Assembly: GCA_963691655.1 (NCBI GenBank)
Contig: OY829328.1
Coordinates: 33,871,890 to 33,935,889, forward strand
DNA from: Toxonevra muliebris
Lineage: Eukaryota; Arthropoda; Insecta; Diptera; Pallopteridae
Direction: 5' to 3'
Length of the DNA: 64,000 nucleotides
The notes beneath the pieces were generated by a model. It worked only from the letters and a program-made list of their open reading frames with translations. It had not been told where the DNA came from and did no database searches. The translations under genes were made by a program, and so were the position numbers. Every line of letters begins with the position of its first letter. Positions within the stretch are counted from its first letter, which is position 1. This document shows positions 34,000 through 45,631 of the stretch, piece after piece.

Positions 34000-35060
34000 C
34001 TTTCCAAACTTTCGGATCCACCCATTTTCGTGAATTTTCGCCCTTACGTTATTCTATCTTTAAATCCTTTCGTTTATCCGTAACTTGACTATTTACCCAC
34101 CTGTCTTTCCATTCTTTAGCTATTTCGTTCCTCGAACTGTGCCAGGCTACTCCTTATCCAACTTTTAGAACTCACGCTCTTTCACCTTCCGGTCTTCAAA
34201 TTTTCTCCATTTCGTTTTCATATTTTTCGCTATTTCCGTCTTTCTGTTTTTTCATTTTTCTGTCTTTTCAATCTCTCTTCTTTGGTCTTTCTGTATTTCC
34301 GTCTTTAAACCTTCTTATCCTTCGTTTTAGTTCTGTATCTTTTCTTTTTTTTCGCTATCTTGTCTGTCAGTCTTTCGAGTTTTCGCTCTTCCACCTAGTG
34401 TTTTTTCTTCTGAAACATGGAAAGTTTCTGACACCATCTGCAGCAAAATACAAGTTTTTACCAACAAATGTTTGGGCAAGGTATGCCAAATTTTCTGGCC
34501 CTAAACAATCAGCAATGATGACCTCCTGTCTCTCATCAACAGCTTACCAATACAAATACAGATACGAAAAAGAAAATTGAGTTGGACTGGCCAAACCTTG
34601 CGCAAAGACGAAAGCGCTGTAGCTAAAACGGCGTTTGAATGTAACCCTCAGGATACTCGTCGTAGGGGAAGACCTTGAAATACTTGAACAAGGACCGTGC
34701 ACGCAGAATGTGCAGTTATGGGCTCATGGCGAGAAGTTCAACGAATAGCACAGGACAGAAGACAGTGGAGGGGACTTGTTGCCGCCCTATGCTTCAATTA
34801 GGAGCGATTTATTTATACATTATTTTATATTAAGTATTTTTTTTATATTTAATGTTACAAATATGTGTATATGCCAAGGAAATATTAAATCCCTAAAGCC
34901 CCCATCGTTTATTTCATCTGTCCTTCTTCCCGTATTTGTTTTCAATTTTTTTATTTTTCCTACCTGTCCTTCTTTGCGTTCATCATTTTTGAAACTTCCC
35001 TCCGATCATTCCTCTGTTCTTCCATAACTCCGTCTTCTGAAGTTTTACCTTCATATCTAC
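34000..35060. repeat. Pyrimidine-rich TTTCYGTCTTTC tract, split by a retrotransposon tail
   Basis: From 34000 to 34400 and from about 34900 to 35060 the plus strand shows repeated TTTCCGTCTTTC, TTCTGTC and CTTTCG units. The middle is replaced by the RT tail at 34408-34795 and about 100 bases of AT-rich sequence. The simplest reading is insertion of the retrotransposon into an existing minisatellite. Confidence 0.7.
34408..34795 (+). mobile_element. 5'-truncated non-LTR retrotransposon tail
   Basis: The plus-strand frame reads SETWKVSDTICSKIQVF, TNKCLG, ISNDDLLSLINS, then RKLSWTGQTLRKDESAVAK, CNPQDTRRRGRP and MGSWREVQRIAQDRRQWRGL, ending VAALCFN and a stop. This is the C-terminal order of the same type of element as 8190-8890 (ETWKV, ISNEELW, GHTLRK, NPQG-R-RGRP, WR-ALC). 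At least three stops interrupt it. It begins at the SETW motif, so only the last ~125 codons are present. No polyA-like tail is clear. Confidence 0.85.
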
Positions 35061-37320
35061 TGTGTCGGCCCAAACTCGTGATTGTAAAAAACAAAATTTC
35101 ATAGCTACATTAACTGTCAAGCTTAATAAAATCTCCCACTGGGTATATAAATACAGACATACACACGCTCATGCAAGCAAGCAAACAATGTTGATGACAA
35201 CGCCGCATCCATGTGCTGCCTGCCTGCCTACCTACCTACATAGTACTTAATAGCAAAACTTTGTGTGGAAAACTGTGATTTCTACGACATCCTTATAATA
35301 CGCTGGAGATACATTTGAACTGCCTATATCCAACGAAAGCCTACAATGATTTTGCAAGCAGCAGTGGCAGCGGCAGCACACTGAAAATGTAATTGCAAAA
35401 TTTGTCGCAACGCGGTTTTCTTTCTCTTCTGCTTCTTTTTTTGTTGACAGCATCATTACGCGCCTGTGCCTATGCTTTATTTTTCGACATTATTTGTGTG
35501 TGCGTTTTTGCCTTCATGCTCTTTTTTCTCGTAATTTCTTCAGATTTTTTTTTTTTTGAGTTTTTTATTTCTGAAACTTGTCCTTGAATTAGTAAAAGTT
35601 CAAATTTTAACATTTGCGTTTCCAAAAGTAGCATCAAAATATATACAAAAAAGGGTACCTACCTACTACGAATGAAATCCGCCGTCTTTAGTTTGCTAGC
35701 TGCTATATTTTATGTACGCTCTAATTCCTATTTGCATGATTTTTCATTTTCCCCCTCACGTTTTTATACTTAGTATTATTTTACTTTCTCTTTTTTTGCT
35801 AAAGATTTCTTCTTCTCTTTTCTAATATTTTTCTTTTGTGTAATATTTTCTTCGTCTGTTTTGTTATTTCCTGCATTTGAAAACATTTTTCTTTGCATTG
35901 TTGACAACAAATCAAATTATTTTCATACTATTGTTGAGCATTTTAGTGTGAGCAGCAAAAAAAAAAAAAAAAGATGAAAAATGGTACAAAAATATGCCCA
36001 AATAAAAATAAAAAATAATCTGCATACAATAATAGAATTCATTCCTGCACATATTTTGTGGTTTAGATTTTACTGTCTGACTGACATTGGATTATAAGTT
36101 TTAAAACTGGGAAAAGTTTTTATAGTTCAAGAATTTAATAAACTGAAAAGGAAATGAAACAAGTTTGATTGAGCTGTTGCATATGCAAATCTGGCATTAC
36201 TTTTCATGCTTTATTTAAGCTTTCTACTTAATATTTCATAGTACACCCATACTTTTAACATTTTTTATCACACGTTACTCATCTCTTAAATCCATTGCCC
36301 GCCAACTATTGTACGTTACTTCCTTCTTCAATTGTGCTTCATTGCTTTTGGTTTTGCTCTGCTTTGCTGTGCTATTGCCATTGCTATAATTTCTTGCTTG
36401 CTCTCATCTTTAATGACTTTCGACAGCAATTTTCATAAATTAGCATGTCTTTTCACACCCACCAAATTGTGGATGACTGGCACATACATACACGCACATA
36501 CATCCCAGTTGAACTTATGATTATCGCTGCAGTAATTCTCATAAAACGAGCAATGGATTAATCCTTATCTTTCCAGAACCCATGCATTTAGTACTCCTTT
36601 TTTGACATTGCGTGTCCTAAGACATGTAGTACTTATTTTAACCACCAAAAGGAGTAATAAAGAACACAGTTGCTTTTTCGTTTCAAGCACGAATATCTTT
36701 CACTCTCTCTCTCTCTTTCTTTCTTTCTCTCTTGTTCTTACAGTTTTTATTATCCTCATAATATCTTCTTGCGTTTTAATGTTAGTATTCTGTTATTAAA
36801 ATAAATATAAAATTTTTGCAAAGTTTCACGTGATTGACATTAGCAAGGAAAATAAAAACTAAACTATCTGAATGATTTCGAAGGTAAAAAAATTAACTAC
36901 TATTTTTAGTCGATTTTTTATTGCATGGGTTAACTCGACCATACATTATTACTATTCTCTCAGGTCAGAGAAAAAATGTAGTATATTATTTCTTTTGAAG
37001 TATTAAATGCGCAATCATTTATTGCTCCTTAAAGATGTAATCGAAAACTGTGCAACTGGGATATATATTCTATAGTAATAAGCACACACACTACCACTTC
37101 CACTCACTCTTTTTACTCTGTAATGTTGCTACTGTATCCAAACTCGCGCCATCGAATTGTCTAATCCTAAATGTTATGCATGGACTTATATTTATGCAAT
37201 AACCCCCACTTACTCTTACTCCTTTCTCCTACCCTCACTCAACTCACATCCTTTCTTCATTTGCATAGTATTCGTTAGCAGCTTCTATTTTTACTTCTAT
37301 ATAAATATATATATTTACAT
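35061..37320. other. AT-rich spacer with microsatellites
   Basis: It has a CT microsatellite at 36701-36733 and an A run at 35956-35973. A short GC-richer piece near 35355-35385 could encode ASSSGSGSTLKM, but it lacks convincing splice sites and was not called. Confidence 0.4.
36701..36733. repeat. CT/CTTT microsatellite
   Basis: CTCTCTCTCTCTCTTT followed by CTTTCTTTCTCTCTTG. Confidence 0.85.
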
Positions 37321-37337
37321 ACTTTCCATTATTATAG

Positions 37338-37398
37338 CATTTGCCGATCTGAGAGCGCCATCGCCGTTGTCGTCGTCGTCATTGCGTCGTTTTAAGTT
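37338..37398 (+). CDS. Candidate 61-base internal host exon
   Basis: This short GC-rich block stands out in AT-rich DNA. It is preceded by a T-rich stretch ending TTTCCATTATTATAG (acceptor) and followed by GTAAGTACC (a strong donor). Between them one frame is open and protein-like: FADLRAPSPLSSSSLRRFK, entering with two bases (CA) and leaving with two (TT). The other two plus-strand frames contain stops. The Ser/Pro/Arg content suits a linker with phosphorylation sites, but the gene cannot be named and neighbouring exons are not in view. The GTCGTCGTCGTCA portion is also a short simple repeat, which weakens the case. If real, the host gene runs on the plus strand and much of this window is its intron. 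Confidence 0.4.
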
Positions 37399-37399
37399 G

Positions 37400-38070
37400 T
37401 AAGTACCGCCGCCATATTGTGCGCCATCATTATGTACACACAAATGCCATAGTATAAAGAGATTTTATGGCATAAAGCTCTTGCTAAATACCAAAATTTA
37501 TAATCGTTCTTAGCGGCAGAAAAAAAACAAAAAAATGAAAAGTACAATAAAGTAAAGTAAAACACATTTCACTTCTTTACATAGCGAAAAGTTGATTTGC
37601 GCAGTTTTTTCTCATTTTTTTTCTATTATATATATACCATATTAATGTTTTATACCATAAAACTTTAACTTTTTGATGTGTCTTTTTCCTAAGTACTTTA
37701 GTGTAGAGTAGCAGCGTAAAAATTATGATAGTCTGTGACTTAACATAAATATTTGCTCTTAAGATTTATAACAGTAACTTATTTATGCAAAGACTAATTA
37801 GTGAACTAACGAGCTCTGGTAGGTGCAGATACAGAGCACTCTTACACCCGATATAAATATATGAATGCCTGTGTGTAACTAAGAGAGAAGTTCAACGTCG
37901 ATGATTAATAATTAGGGCAAGCATAAGAAACGTGGATTCTTACAACAATAAAATCAGCTTCCTTGCAATATGGATAAAATTTAAAAATTGCGTAACAAAA
38001 TACGTGTAATGTAATGCGAATTGATGAGCCGCCGAAAAATGCTACTACAAACCAAAGAGTACTTGAGATG
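37400..38070. other. Spacer downstream of the candidate exon
   Basis: AT-rich, no gene or element recognised. Confidence 0.35.
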
Positions 38071-38078
38071 ATGCTGAG

Positions 38079-39102
38079 CAGTGCTGTCGTTTTGAAAATT
38101 TTATGGGGAGGAATTTTTCCTTTCGAGCGGAGGATTTTGCTTTAAAGGGAAGGAATTTTTCAAAATGTCTTAAAAGTTTTTAACAAAGTATAATTGCTAA
38201 AAGTTCCACTAATAGAAATTGTTTGTTAAAAATTTAGTCATACTTAAAGCTTTTAAGTTATTAAAAATAAACCAATTCATATAAAAACAAAATATTTCAT
38301 CTTTGAAAACAAACGGTGCAATATAAATATTAATAAATGTAAATAATAATAAAAAAAAAACAATGAAGATTAAAAAACTAAAACACAGACATTTCTTCGT
38401 TCTTATCAAAACCGGGTATAAAAAAATAAGATGTTATTTGAGGTATTTTTGAACTAGTTCAATCGAAGGGACACAGCCGGAGTCATCATTTAGTTTTTAG
38501 CATTTCCTGACCAACCATTACTGCATTAACAGTTGTTGTCAGCGAGCAATTTATATTTATTAAATATGCAATCTTCATTTTACGCAGTTTTTCTGCTATT
38601 GATTTAAGCTGTCAAAAATTACAAACATTAAGACAAGCAATTAATTTCGGAAATGGAACGCGTACTTTTGAAACTGAGAAGATTTTTCTGAAATTTTGAC
38701 AAGATGGTGCTCTACAGCTGATTACAAAACATAGTTGCTATCTTTCTTTTTCTTTTGGAAAGTATAATTAGAAATAGTTTTGTAAGAGCAAGACAATAAT
38801 AATACCTGTCAAAATTACTGAAAAATCCTCTCAGTTTCTTCTCATTTGCTCATTGCCTTTGAATTTTGGCAGTAACCCAGAGACAAATAAAGCAGAGCTA
38901 GTCATAGTAACAAGTATTTCCAGACCGAAACGAAAATAGCCCATCAGAAAACATTTAGTTTGATTTACTTTTTTTTTGTTTCTATACAACCCAAAAATTC
39001 ATGAATATGAAATAGGAGGATTTTTTCTGTTTGGGGAGGACAGGAGGATTTAGATTTGAGCGGAGTACGAATACTCCGATCGGAGTACCTTCGGCAGCAC
39101 TG
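38079..39102. mobile_element. Non-autonomous hAT element, 1,024 bases
   Basis: The left end CAGTGCTGTCG and the inverted right end CAGTGCTGCCG match at 10 of 11 bases. The flanks ATGCTGAG (38071-38078) and ATACTGAG (39103-39110) match at 7 of 8. CAGTG-starting ends with an 8-base duplication are the hAT signature. Both ends carry subterminal GGAGGA and CGGAG(T/G)A motifs. No transposase motif was seen inside. Confidence 0.85.
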
Positions 39103-39110
39103 ATACTGAG

Positions 39111-40715
39111 TGAGCCAACTTTGACGACTCTGCTTGAAGTATGTAACCGATCCGCTTACGTTCACATGAAAAAGGGCCGATCCCTAATTCGGCTCTCTCA
39201 CTGCCTTCGCACGTTCTCTATGCTTCAAATAATGTAGGTCGAAGGTGTAAATTAAGAGACCATCAGAGAGATAGAGAGAGAGGGAGAGAGCACTTCGGAT
39301 TCTCTTCGACAGCCACCCTGCCGGCAACTCAGCTAACTTTTAATACACTTTAATCTAACTATTTCGCAACTGGAGGTGGTTGATACTTTTTTGTAGCTAT
39401 TTGGATTTTTAATGGAGCTAACTGACTATTTTAACATTGCGATGTCCTAGGTAGTAGTCAATTGTCCGACTCTGCATGACTTTTCAACTACTTTAAAGTT
39501 AGCTGCTTAGAAGTTAGCTAAAAGTTATCTAAACTTATTACGTGTAGCTATAAGTTAATTAGTTTATAGTACGCTTTATTAATTACAATTTATAATAAAT
39601 ATATTTTAAAATTTTTGAAATTCAATAAAAAAAATTACATTATATAAAATTAGTTTATTTCGCTTGCACCTCTCACATTAATTTAGTTGCACACTTTAAC
39701 CTCACTTAACTACACAAAAGGAAACAAATCAAACAACAGTTAAATGCTCTTTAAACAGAGATGAGAAAATATGTCAAAAACAACCAATTCACTGCGCAGA
39801 ATATGCAAGCTTTAATTTTTGGGAAGTTCTGCTTTACATTGTAGTTAGCTTATAGTTAGGTCATAAAAGTTAACTAAAAGTGTGCTAGTTTCGTAGTCGA
39901 CTACTCAATTAATTGTAAGATAGTGACTTATAAGCCAACATTTGTGCGTTTTTTGAATGCATGCATGTGCGTTGTTTATGTTTATGAAGGGCATCCATTT
40001 ATATTTTGTTAACTTGTCCAAACACAATTTTCTATGTAAAACTGCGAATAAATTACCATGCTAGGCCTTTTATTATCGCTGCAAGCTCTAGGAAATTATA
40101 GGTAATTTAAAATTGTAGGATATAAGTATAAATTGGTTTAAATGCGCATATATTTACTTAAGTATATACATAACGTATGGCAGTAGAAAAAATTATTAAT
40201 TCATTAATTAAAAATTCGGAATTGAAAGAGTTGTGCCAAAAGCAATATTCAACATGCATTTACCTACAGCTGTGTCCATAGAAATAGTTGACAGCTTTAC
40301 TATTTAGCGAGAAATCTTGGAAATAATTTTTCACCGATGTATTATAATAAAATTTATTTAGAAATTATATCCTGAAGCCTAGGTATCCAAAACATTAGAA
40401 CTTTTTGTTTTTAAATTTGAATAAAAATTGCAAAAAATAGAAATTCTCTACAACCCAAAAATTTTTATGTTTCATAAAAATAGCAGCACTTGAGAAATAG
40501 TATCCTGGTGAAAGTGAATTGGTACCTTTTCCGGAAAAACTCCTCAGTACATGGCATTGCCACTCTGCTGCCTTCAGTTTAGTCTGCAGATTTCCCAGAA
40601 TGTTCAATTTGATTCTGAGAATCGGTTTTCAATATATCAACAAAAAAAAACTTTTTTCAAGGTTTTTCACTTGATCGTTATGCCGCTGCTATTATTACGA
40701 GCTCAGCTGCATGTT
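39111..40715. other. Spacer with AGTTAGCTAA-type motifs
   Basis: Between 39330 and 39920, AGTTAGCT, TAAAAGTTA and TAGTCGACTA motifs recur in both orientations, like subterminal repeats of a hAT-type element. GTCCGACTCTG at 39463-39473 could be one end, but no partner end or target duplication was found. No gene is supported. Confidence 0.35.
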
Positions 40716-40851
40716 CACGGATCCAGAGATTTGCGAAGAGGGCGGGAAGGGGGGGGGGAGGGAAGGAATTAATTTCTTTGTGCCTTTAAAATACTTTTTG
40801 AATGTATTAAATGTATATTTATCCCCAAAAATCCCCTTGAATCCGCTAATG
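40716..40851. mobile_element. hAT-type MITE related to 11067-11201
   Basis: The left end is CACGGATCCAGAGATTTG and the inverted right end CATTAGCGGATTCAAGGGG. Its length, about 136 bases, equals that of the 11067 copy, and it shares the GGATTCAGAG/GGGGAATTAAT arrangement. The flanks do not match, so this call rests on ends and length. The G run at 40750-40760 lies inside. Confidence 0.5.
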
Positions 40852-41599
40852 AATAAAATCTATAAATAAATACAACAATCAATAGCCAACAGAAAAACAA
40901 TCAAGTAAATGTTTTTATATATTATAATTAAAACAATTTGGATTCAACGCATTATTATTTGCTTCAGCTGCCTGCGATTATCGTTATTAAAAATTTCCAC
41001 AATGAATAATTTAAGAAATGATACTGCCACTGCTATTGCTGAACAATTTAATAGATTTTAATGCCAGGCGGGTTGAAAGAGGAAAGTGAAGAGAAAGTAT
41101 GTGCAAGAAATTATTTGAACGGTGAGACAATAACAGCATTATCTGTTTATTGTGACAATAACGGACGTAATTATGTGTAAAGTATTTACATATTTAATAA
41201 TTAAACTCGAATTAAAAAAACTGTTGAAACGGTTGGCTATAAGGACTTTATAATTATTTTTGTATAATACTCAAAATATATATTCATACAATTTGTATTA
41301 TTTTACTTGATGAAGAAAAGTACTGTATTCCATATTTGTTTCTTTTACTTGCAGGTATGTATTCAAATTTGGAAGAGAAAGGATGACAAAATTGTAAGAA
41401 GATTTATTTTATTAATTTAATTTACAAATTGAAAAAAATATATGCAAATATTTGTAAACAATTTATCAACTAACTTTAAGATTATTCAGAATCGTCATAT
41501 TAATATGATATCATAACAATTATGTCTTTATCTTCTTTATCAAAAAATATTTATTTAAATTTTCCTTTATGAGCACACAGCCATATCTGAAACACAATA

Positions 41600-41736
41600 G
41601 CCCTATTCACAATATGGTGCAAATGGTCTTGCCTCATTACATATTTCTGCTATCACAACAGCAAATATATGCGATATGCAATAAAAACTTGTATTTGCAA
41701 AGATGCAAGACCATTTGCAACTTATCGTGAATAGGA
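41600..41736. mobile_element. Short MITE, GCCCTATTCAC family, copy 2
   Basis: It starts GCCCTATTCACAATATGGTG and ends in the inverse of TCCTATTCACGATAAGTTGC. Arms of about 40 bases pair, including CAAATGGTCTTGC with GCAAGACCATTTG. The interior matches the copy at 27075-27201. Confidence 0.75.
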
Positions 41737-43319
41737 TAAATGCTTTAAAGTTCAAAACTTTAATATTTCCCTTGGTACTGTTTAAAAACTTGAAAATAAG
41801 TATTTTTATTGATTAAATATTTTTCGCAGTGGTCTTAAAATCAGAAGTTGATATCTTACTCTAGATTTCTTGTAAGTATTATTATATAAGATAAATTTTA
41901 AATAAAAAATATTTTTAATATACCATGGTTTCAAAATGGACTAAAAAGTATAAAATAATTTCTCCTAACCCCATACAGATTCACAACCACATATAGAATC
42001 CTTATCCCATACAGATTGTCTTGAAAATTTGTAACTGTGAATTTTAGTAGGACGAAAATACTTGTATGATTTAAAACAACAAACGTGGTTCGCGTGCAAT
42101 AGGAAATTGACGGATGAATAGTTCACCTAAATGACTAGCAATTTTATCTCTATCCATATGCGTCCCAAAATAATAAAAAAAAAAGAATAAATATTGTAAA
42201 TGTTGAAAGTTATTTGCTAAAAGAAATGTTAAATATTTATTTCATCAAACACGTCAAACTCATCCATTCATACATTTTTGACTGCTGGATGTGTTGACAA
42301 CCGTCGCTGTCACACCATCGGTATTGCACCTCGCTGCTGTTTCCACAATTTTTTGTTTCGATTCCAGCAAGAGCAAATTGCGATCTCTTTACAATCTATA
42401 CTCTTTGTAAGCGGAACAAAACGAAAAGAAAAGTTCGTTATTGTTTGTTTTTGTTCTCTCTCTCATTTGTCTTTGAATTTGTGTATGTATACACATATAC
42501 ACATATTCTACTCCCGCTAAAGCAATGATTTTAACAACGATGAATTCAATGCTTTGATCTATGAAATGGAAAAACTTCCGATGCTAATATTTTAAATATT
42601 ATTATATTTATATATATTTTAGATATTTCATATTGCATTGTCCTCCACTTCTGAACTATATTTAAAGTTTCAAGTCCCTAACTCATCGGGATGTTAGTTT
42701 AAAATTGCAAAATTTGTACCGAACAGACTGACAGACATCACTGAAAGTGAGTTGATATAAACGTGGTAAAAAGGGATCATTTTGAAAGCTTTATTTGCTT
42801 TCGTTACAACAAAATTTATAATTTATGATTTATGTATAATTTATGATTACACTATACAACAAAATGAAAAAAATTACAATACCCATTTCTAAATTTGTGG
42901 CTCATAATGTCTTTTGGTGCGCTGAATCCGAATCTGCCATCACTTTTGTCGTAACCTGAGTGTTTTTTTGATTTCCCAGACATAGGGCGACATTTTTATC
43001 AAAATTACCATTTTTTCGAAATGAAAAGGAAAGCATCTATATCTCTCCAAAAAAGGCAATCAAATTATCATTATTTAAGAGTTTATTTGATTCTCTATTC
43101 CATTTCAGTCAAAAGTTATAGAGATTCGAAGTTGAAATTCTGACCAAAAAAACTCTTTTTTTCGAAATACCTATTTTTACCTATATGAAAGCATCGCTGA
43201 ATTTTATATAAATTGACAGCGTGAACTCTTGCGCAAAATTCAAGTGCTTAGCGGTGGGTTTCTGAACTCTAGTTTGGGAGTTAGAAACAAAACACAAGGA
43301 TTTCTTTAATTTTCATGCA
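41737..43319. other. AT-rich spacer, possibly 3' part of a repeated gene
   Basis: No gene is supported. The stretch 42850-43320 is immediately downstream (minus strand) of the protein fragment at 43320-43640 and may be its 3' untranslated part; this is inference. Confidence 0.3.
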
Positions 43320-43640
43320 TAACATTGCTTTTAATTAAACAGAGAATTGAGTAGTTTTTACATTTTGTCTGTTGTTGGTTTTTGGGATTGGCGTCTCTAA
43401 TAATCATTCAACAATAATTGGCTGCATTTCCTCATTTCATAAACCTTGATACCGAAATTCCATTGATTTTAGGTCTTGGTGAAAGCGTTCACACTGTTCA
43501 TCACTCACTTCACCCAAATTTGGTGGAAAAAAGTTTAGATGAAAATGGAGGAAATGCATCTTCAACGACATATTAGCACCAATATCTTCCATGTAGCTCA
43601 GTTTCTGATCATTTACAAAAAGTTTTCCCATCACTCAGTG
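43320..43640 (-). pseudogene. C-terminal fragment of a repeated arthropod protein (FPPNLG-VSDE-ERFHQD)
   Basis: The minus strand reads MEDIGANMSLKMHFLHFHLN, then FFPPNLGEVSDEQCERFHQD and LKSMEFRYQGL before a stop. The frame after the stop (NEEMQPIIVE) looks like a continuation. The order NMSLK-H-LH, FPENLG-VSDE-GERFHQD and ME-RYQG-W is one I recognise from an uncharacterised protein family present in many copies in insect and cnidarian genomes, probably linked to mobile elements. I know no established function. The Gly of GERF is replaced by Cys. The copy is broken and paired with the opposite-strand fragment at 43650-43910. Confidence 0.7.
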
Positions 43641-43907
43641 ACTCGAAGATAAAGTCAGACATTTTCGTTGGGCCATAAAAACGGAAGCTGATGAAGGATG
43701 ACGAATTTGCGAAGCTTTTACCAACTAAACATAAAATAACTTGGAAATCTTTCCAAGAAATCGTTAAAAATTTTCTCGAAAATCAAGAGCCAATAACTAT
43801 GAGAGTATTGTAAGAAAATTGCTTAACGATTTCGAAGATGTTGATGCTAATATGTCGTTGAAGATGCATTTCCTCCATTTTCATCTAAACTTTTTTCCAC
43901 CAAATTT
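43516..43907. repeat. 73-base inverted duplication, arms about 71/73 identical
   Basis: The arms 43516-43588 and 43835-43907 differ at only about two positions and flank a 246-base spacer. The shared block includes GCTAATATGTCGTTGAAGAT and TTTCATCTAAACTTTTTTCC. The identity is much higher than the state of the surrounding fragments would predict. Confidence 0.85.
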
Positions 43908-43910
43908 AAC
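43650..43910 (+). pseudogene. N-terminal part of the same repeated protein, opposite strand
   Basis: The plus strand reads DIFVGP near 43657, then KLMKDDEFAKLLPTKHKITW and KSFQEIVKNFLENQEP. After a frameshift near 43808 it reads DVDANMSLKMHFLHFHLNFF and PPN. This matches the segment that precedes FPPNLG-VSDE in the family (GP-IR-LM-DEEF, W-SF--VV-NFL). The last 73 bases (43835-43907) are the near-identical inverse of 43516-43588 in the minus-strand fragment. So the gene appears broken by an inversion with a duplicated breakpoint. Confidence 0.7.
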
Positions 43911-43999
43911 AATAATACTAATAACACTTTAGTAAAATATAAAAGTGAAATTAATTAAATTTGGGAATCGATCACTAGACAATAAGAGCAGACTTTCAA

Positions 44000-44270
44000 C
44001 TATCACTTAGTTGTAGTTGAAACAATTTCAACTATATTTTAACTAGTTTATTTGTAGTTGAAATAATTTCAACTACATTTCAACTATTTTAGTGATAGTT
44101 GAAATTTCACTTCAAAAATTTCAACTACATTTCAACTAATTTAGTTGTAGTTGAAAAAATCTCAACTAAAATCAACTATTTTGGTGATAGTTGAAATTTT
44201 TCAAATACAACTAAATTAGTTGAAATATATTCGAAATTTTTGAAGTGAAATTCTTTAGGGAGGGTAAGTC
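44000..44270. repeat. TTTCAACTA/TAGTTGAAA subterminal repeat cluster
   Basis: At least ten copies of TTTCAACTA or TAGTTGAAA, in both orientations, make a dense palindromic cluster at the left end of the outer element. A smaller cluster lies at 46330-46400. Confidence 0.85.
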
Positions 44271-44590
44271 GAAAATTTTGCAACGGAAGTCGTGTTGTTA
44301 TTGCACTCATACGAAACTAATAAAAACGAAGTTATGCTATTGTTAGTGTTTAGCGAACGAAGTCATATGGGGATCGCCTGCATACAATCATGCAGGCAGT
44401 CGACTTCTTGCAGTTTTATCTCAACGTGCTTTAGTGAGAAAGCTTGACTGCATAAAGCTGTTTCCCTTTCATGTGTTATATACGTGTGTTACGTCATGTT
44501 TGTGCAGATAAATGTAGAAAGATGAAGAGTGCAAAAGCTTCATGTTGCACTCAAACAAAATCAGTAAGAAACGAAGTTACGCAACTACAT

Positions 44591-45631
44591 CAGCGATGCC
44601 AACTTGCGGGGAATTTTACTTAGTGCGGGGAATCGGGGAATGAACTGTTTTATGCCGTGAATTTGAAACCGTTCAGCTTTTAATATTAAAATACCTCAAA
44701 CTGCCTGTAGAATATTTTTTGCCAAATTTTATATTCTTCAATACAATTCTGGCACATTCGCAACCAACACCATAAAAACATTGCTTTATGCAACACAGTT
44801 TATGTTTAGTATACCGACAGTCCAACGCGATCGCGAAGTGCTTTGGTTTCTCTTTCAGCCGTTTAGAAAGGCTGAAAAGGCACCTACTAATTAATAACTG
44901 TTAGTCCTTGGTCAGCTATTATAAAGAAGAAGAAGTATATTTTATATGTTAAAAACCGATAGTCAAAACTTTAAACCAGTTTTTCTCAAAACAAGGTTTT
45001 TGCCATTGGTGTGCACTATAACTGAAATTTAAATATGTTCTTCTACATGACAATGGCACCAGGATGTAAGTTTGGTTAATTCTTTCCTCAATTTGGAACT
45101 TTGTTTTTACGAAAAAAGTCCAATTTCTGAAAAAACTAATTTTTGCACTCTGCCATTTTGTGAATTGTTGGTCAAACAAAATAATCTTAGTATGTTCTGA
45201 GAGTACAATTATAATTTTTCTAATGGTACTTTTTTAGATGTAAGTGAGTTGCAATCACGCACACCATTGCGTTTGACGATTTTCAAAACCTCTTCCATGA
45301 AGCTGCAAAAAACCCTTTTATATAATTTTTTTTAATTATTACATAATTTTTCTTTAAATAGATTGTCAGACAATTTTTTTTTTTTATCAATTTATCAATC
45401 CAAGAAAAATTGATAAAAAAATTTTAACCAAGAAAGTGCAGGGCACCTTAAAATAACTCTGACCGAAAGTAACTACGTAAAGGGTATTTTTCGTTTGTAT
45501 AAAATGTTAAATGAAAAGTGCGTATCGTACTGTCATAATATGAAAGCATACCAGTGGGGGGAATTTGGTAGAAAATCAGGGAATTTAGCGAGAGTTATCG
45601 GGGAGAAAGAAAAAATGAGTTGGCATCCCTG
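44591..45631. mobile_element. Inner hAT element, 1,041 bases, exact 8-base duplication
   Basis: The left end is CAGCGATGCCAACT and the inverted right end CAGGGATGCCAACT, 13 of 14 bases identical. The flanks AACTACAT (44583-44590) and AACTACAT (45632-45639) are identical. Both ends continue with GGGGAATTT-like subterminal motifs. No transposase motif is convincing. The minus-strand ORF at 44949-45179 has no recognised domain. It lies wholly within the outer hAT element, so it arrived later. Confidence 0.92.

Noticed and set aside
35340..35392. GC-richer segment encoding ASSSGSGSTLKM
   Set aside because: A stop lies just upstream and no convincing acceptor or donor was found.
39330..39920. Possible hAT-type element with AGTTAGCTAA subterminal motifs
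   Set aside because: Only one plausible terminus (GTCCGACTCTG) was seen and no matching end or target duplication.
42278..42520. 80-codon ORF with Cys-rich start
   Set aside because: No family recognised and no splice or promoter context; composition drops to simple sequence at its end.
44949..45179. 76-codon minus ORF inside the inner hAT element as a transposase piece
   Set aside because: No hAT dimerisation or catalytic motif is visible.
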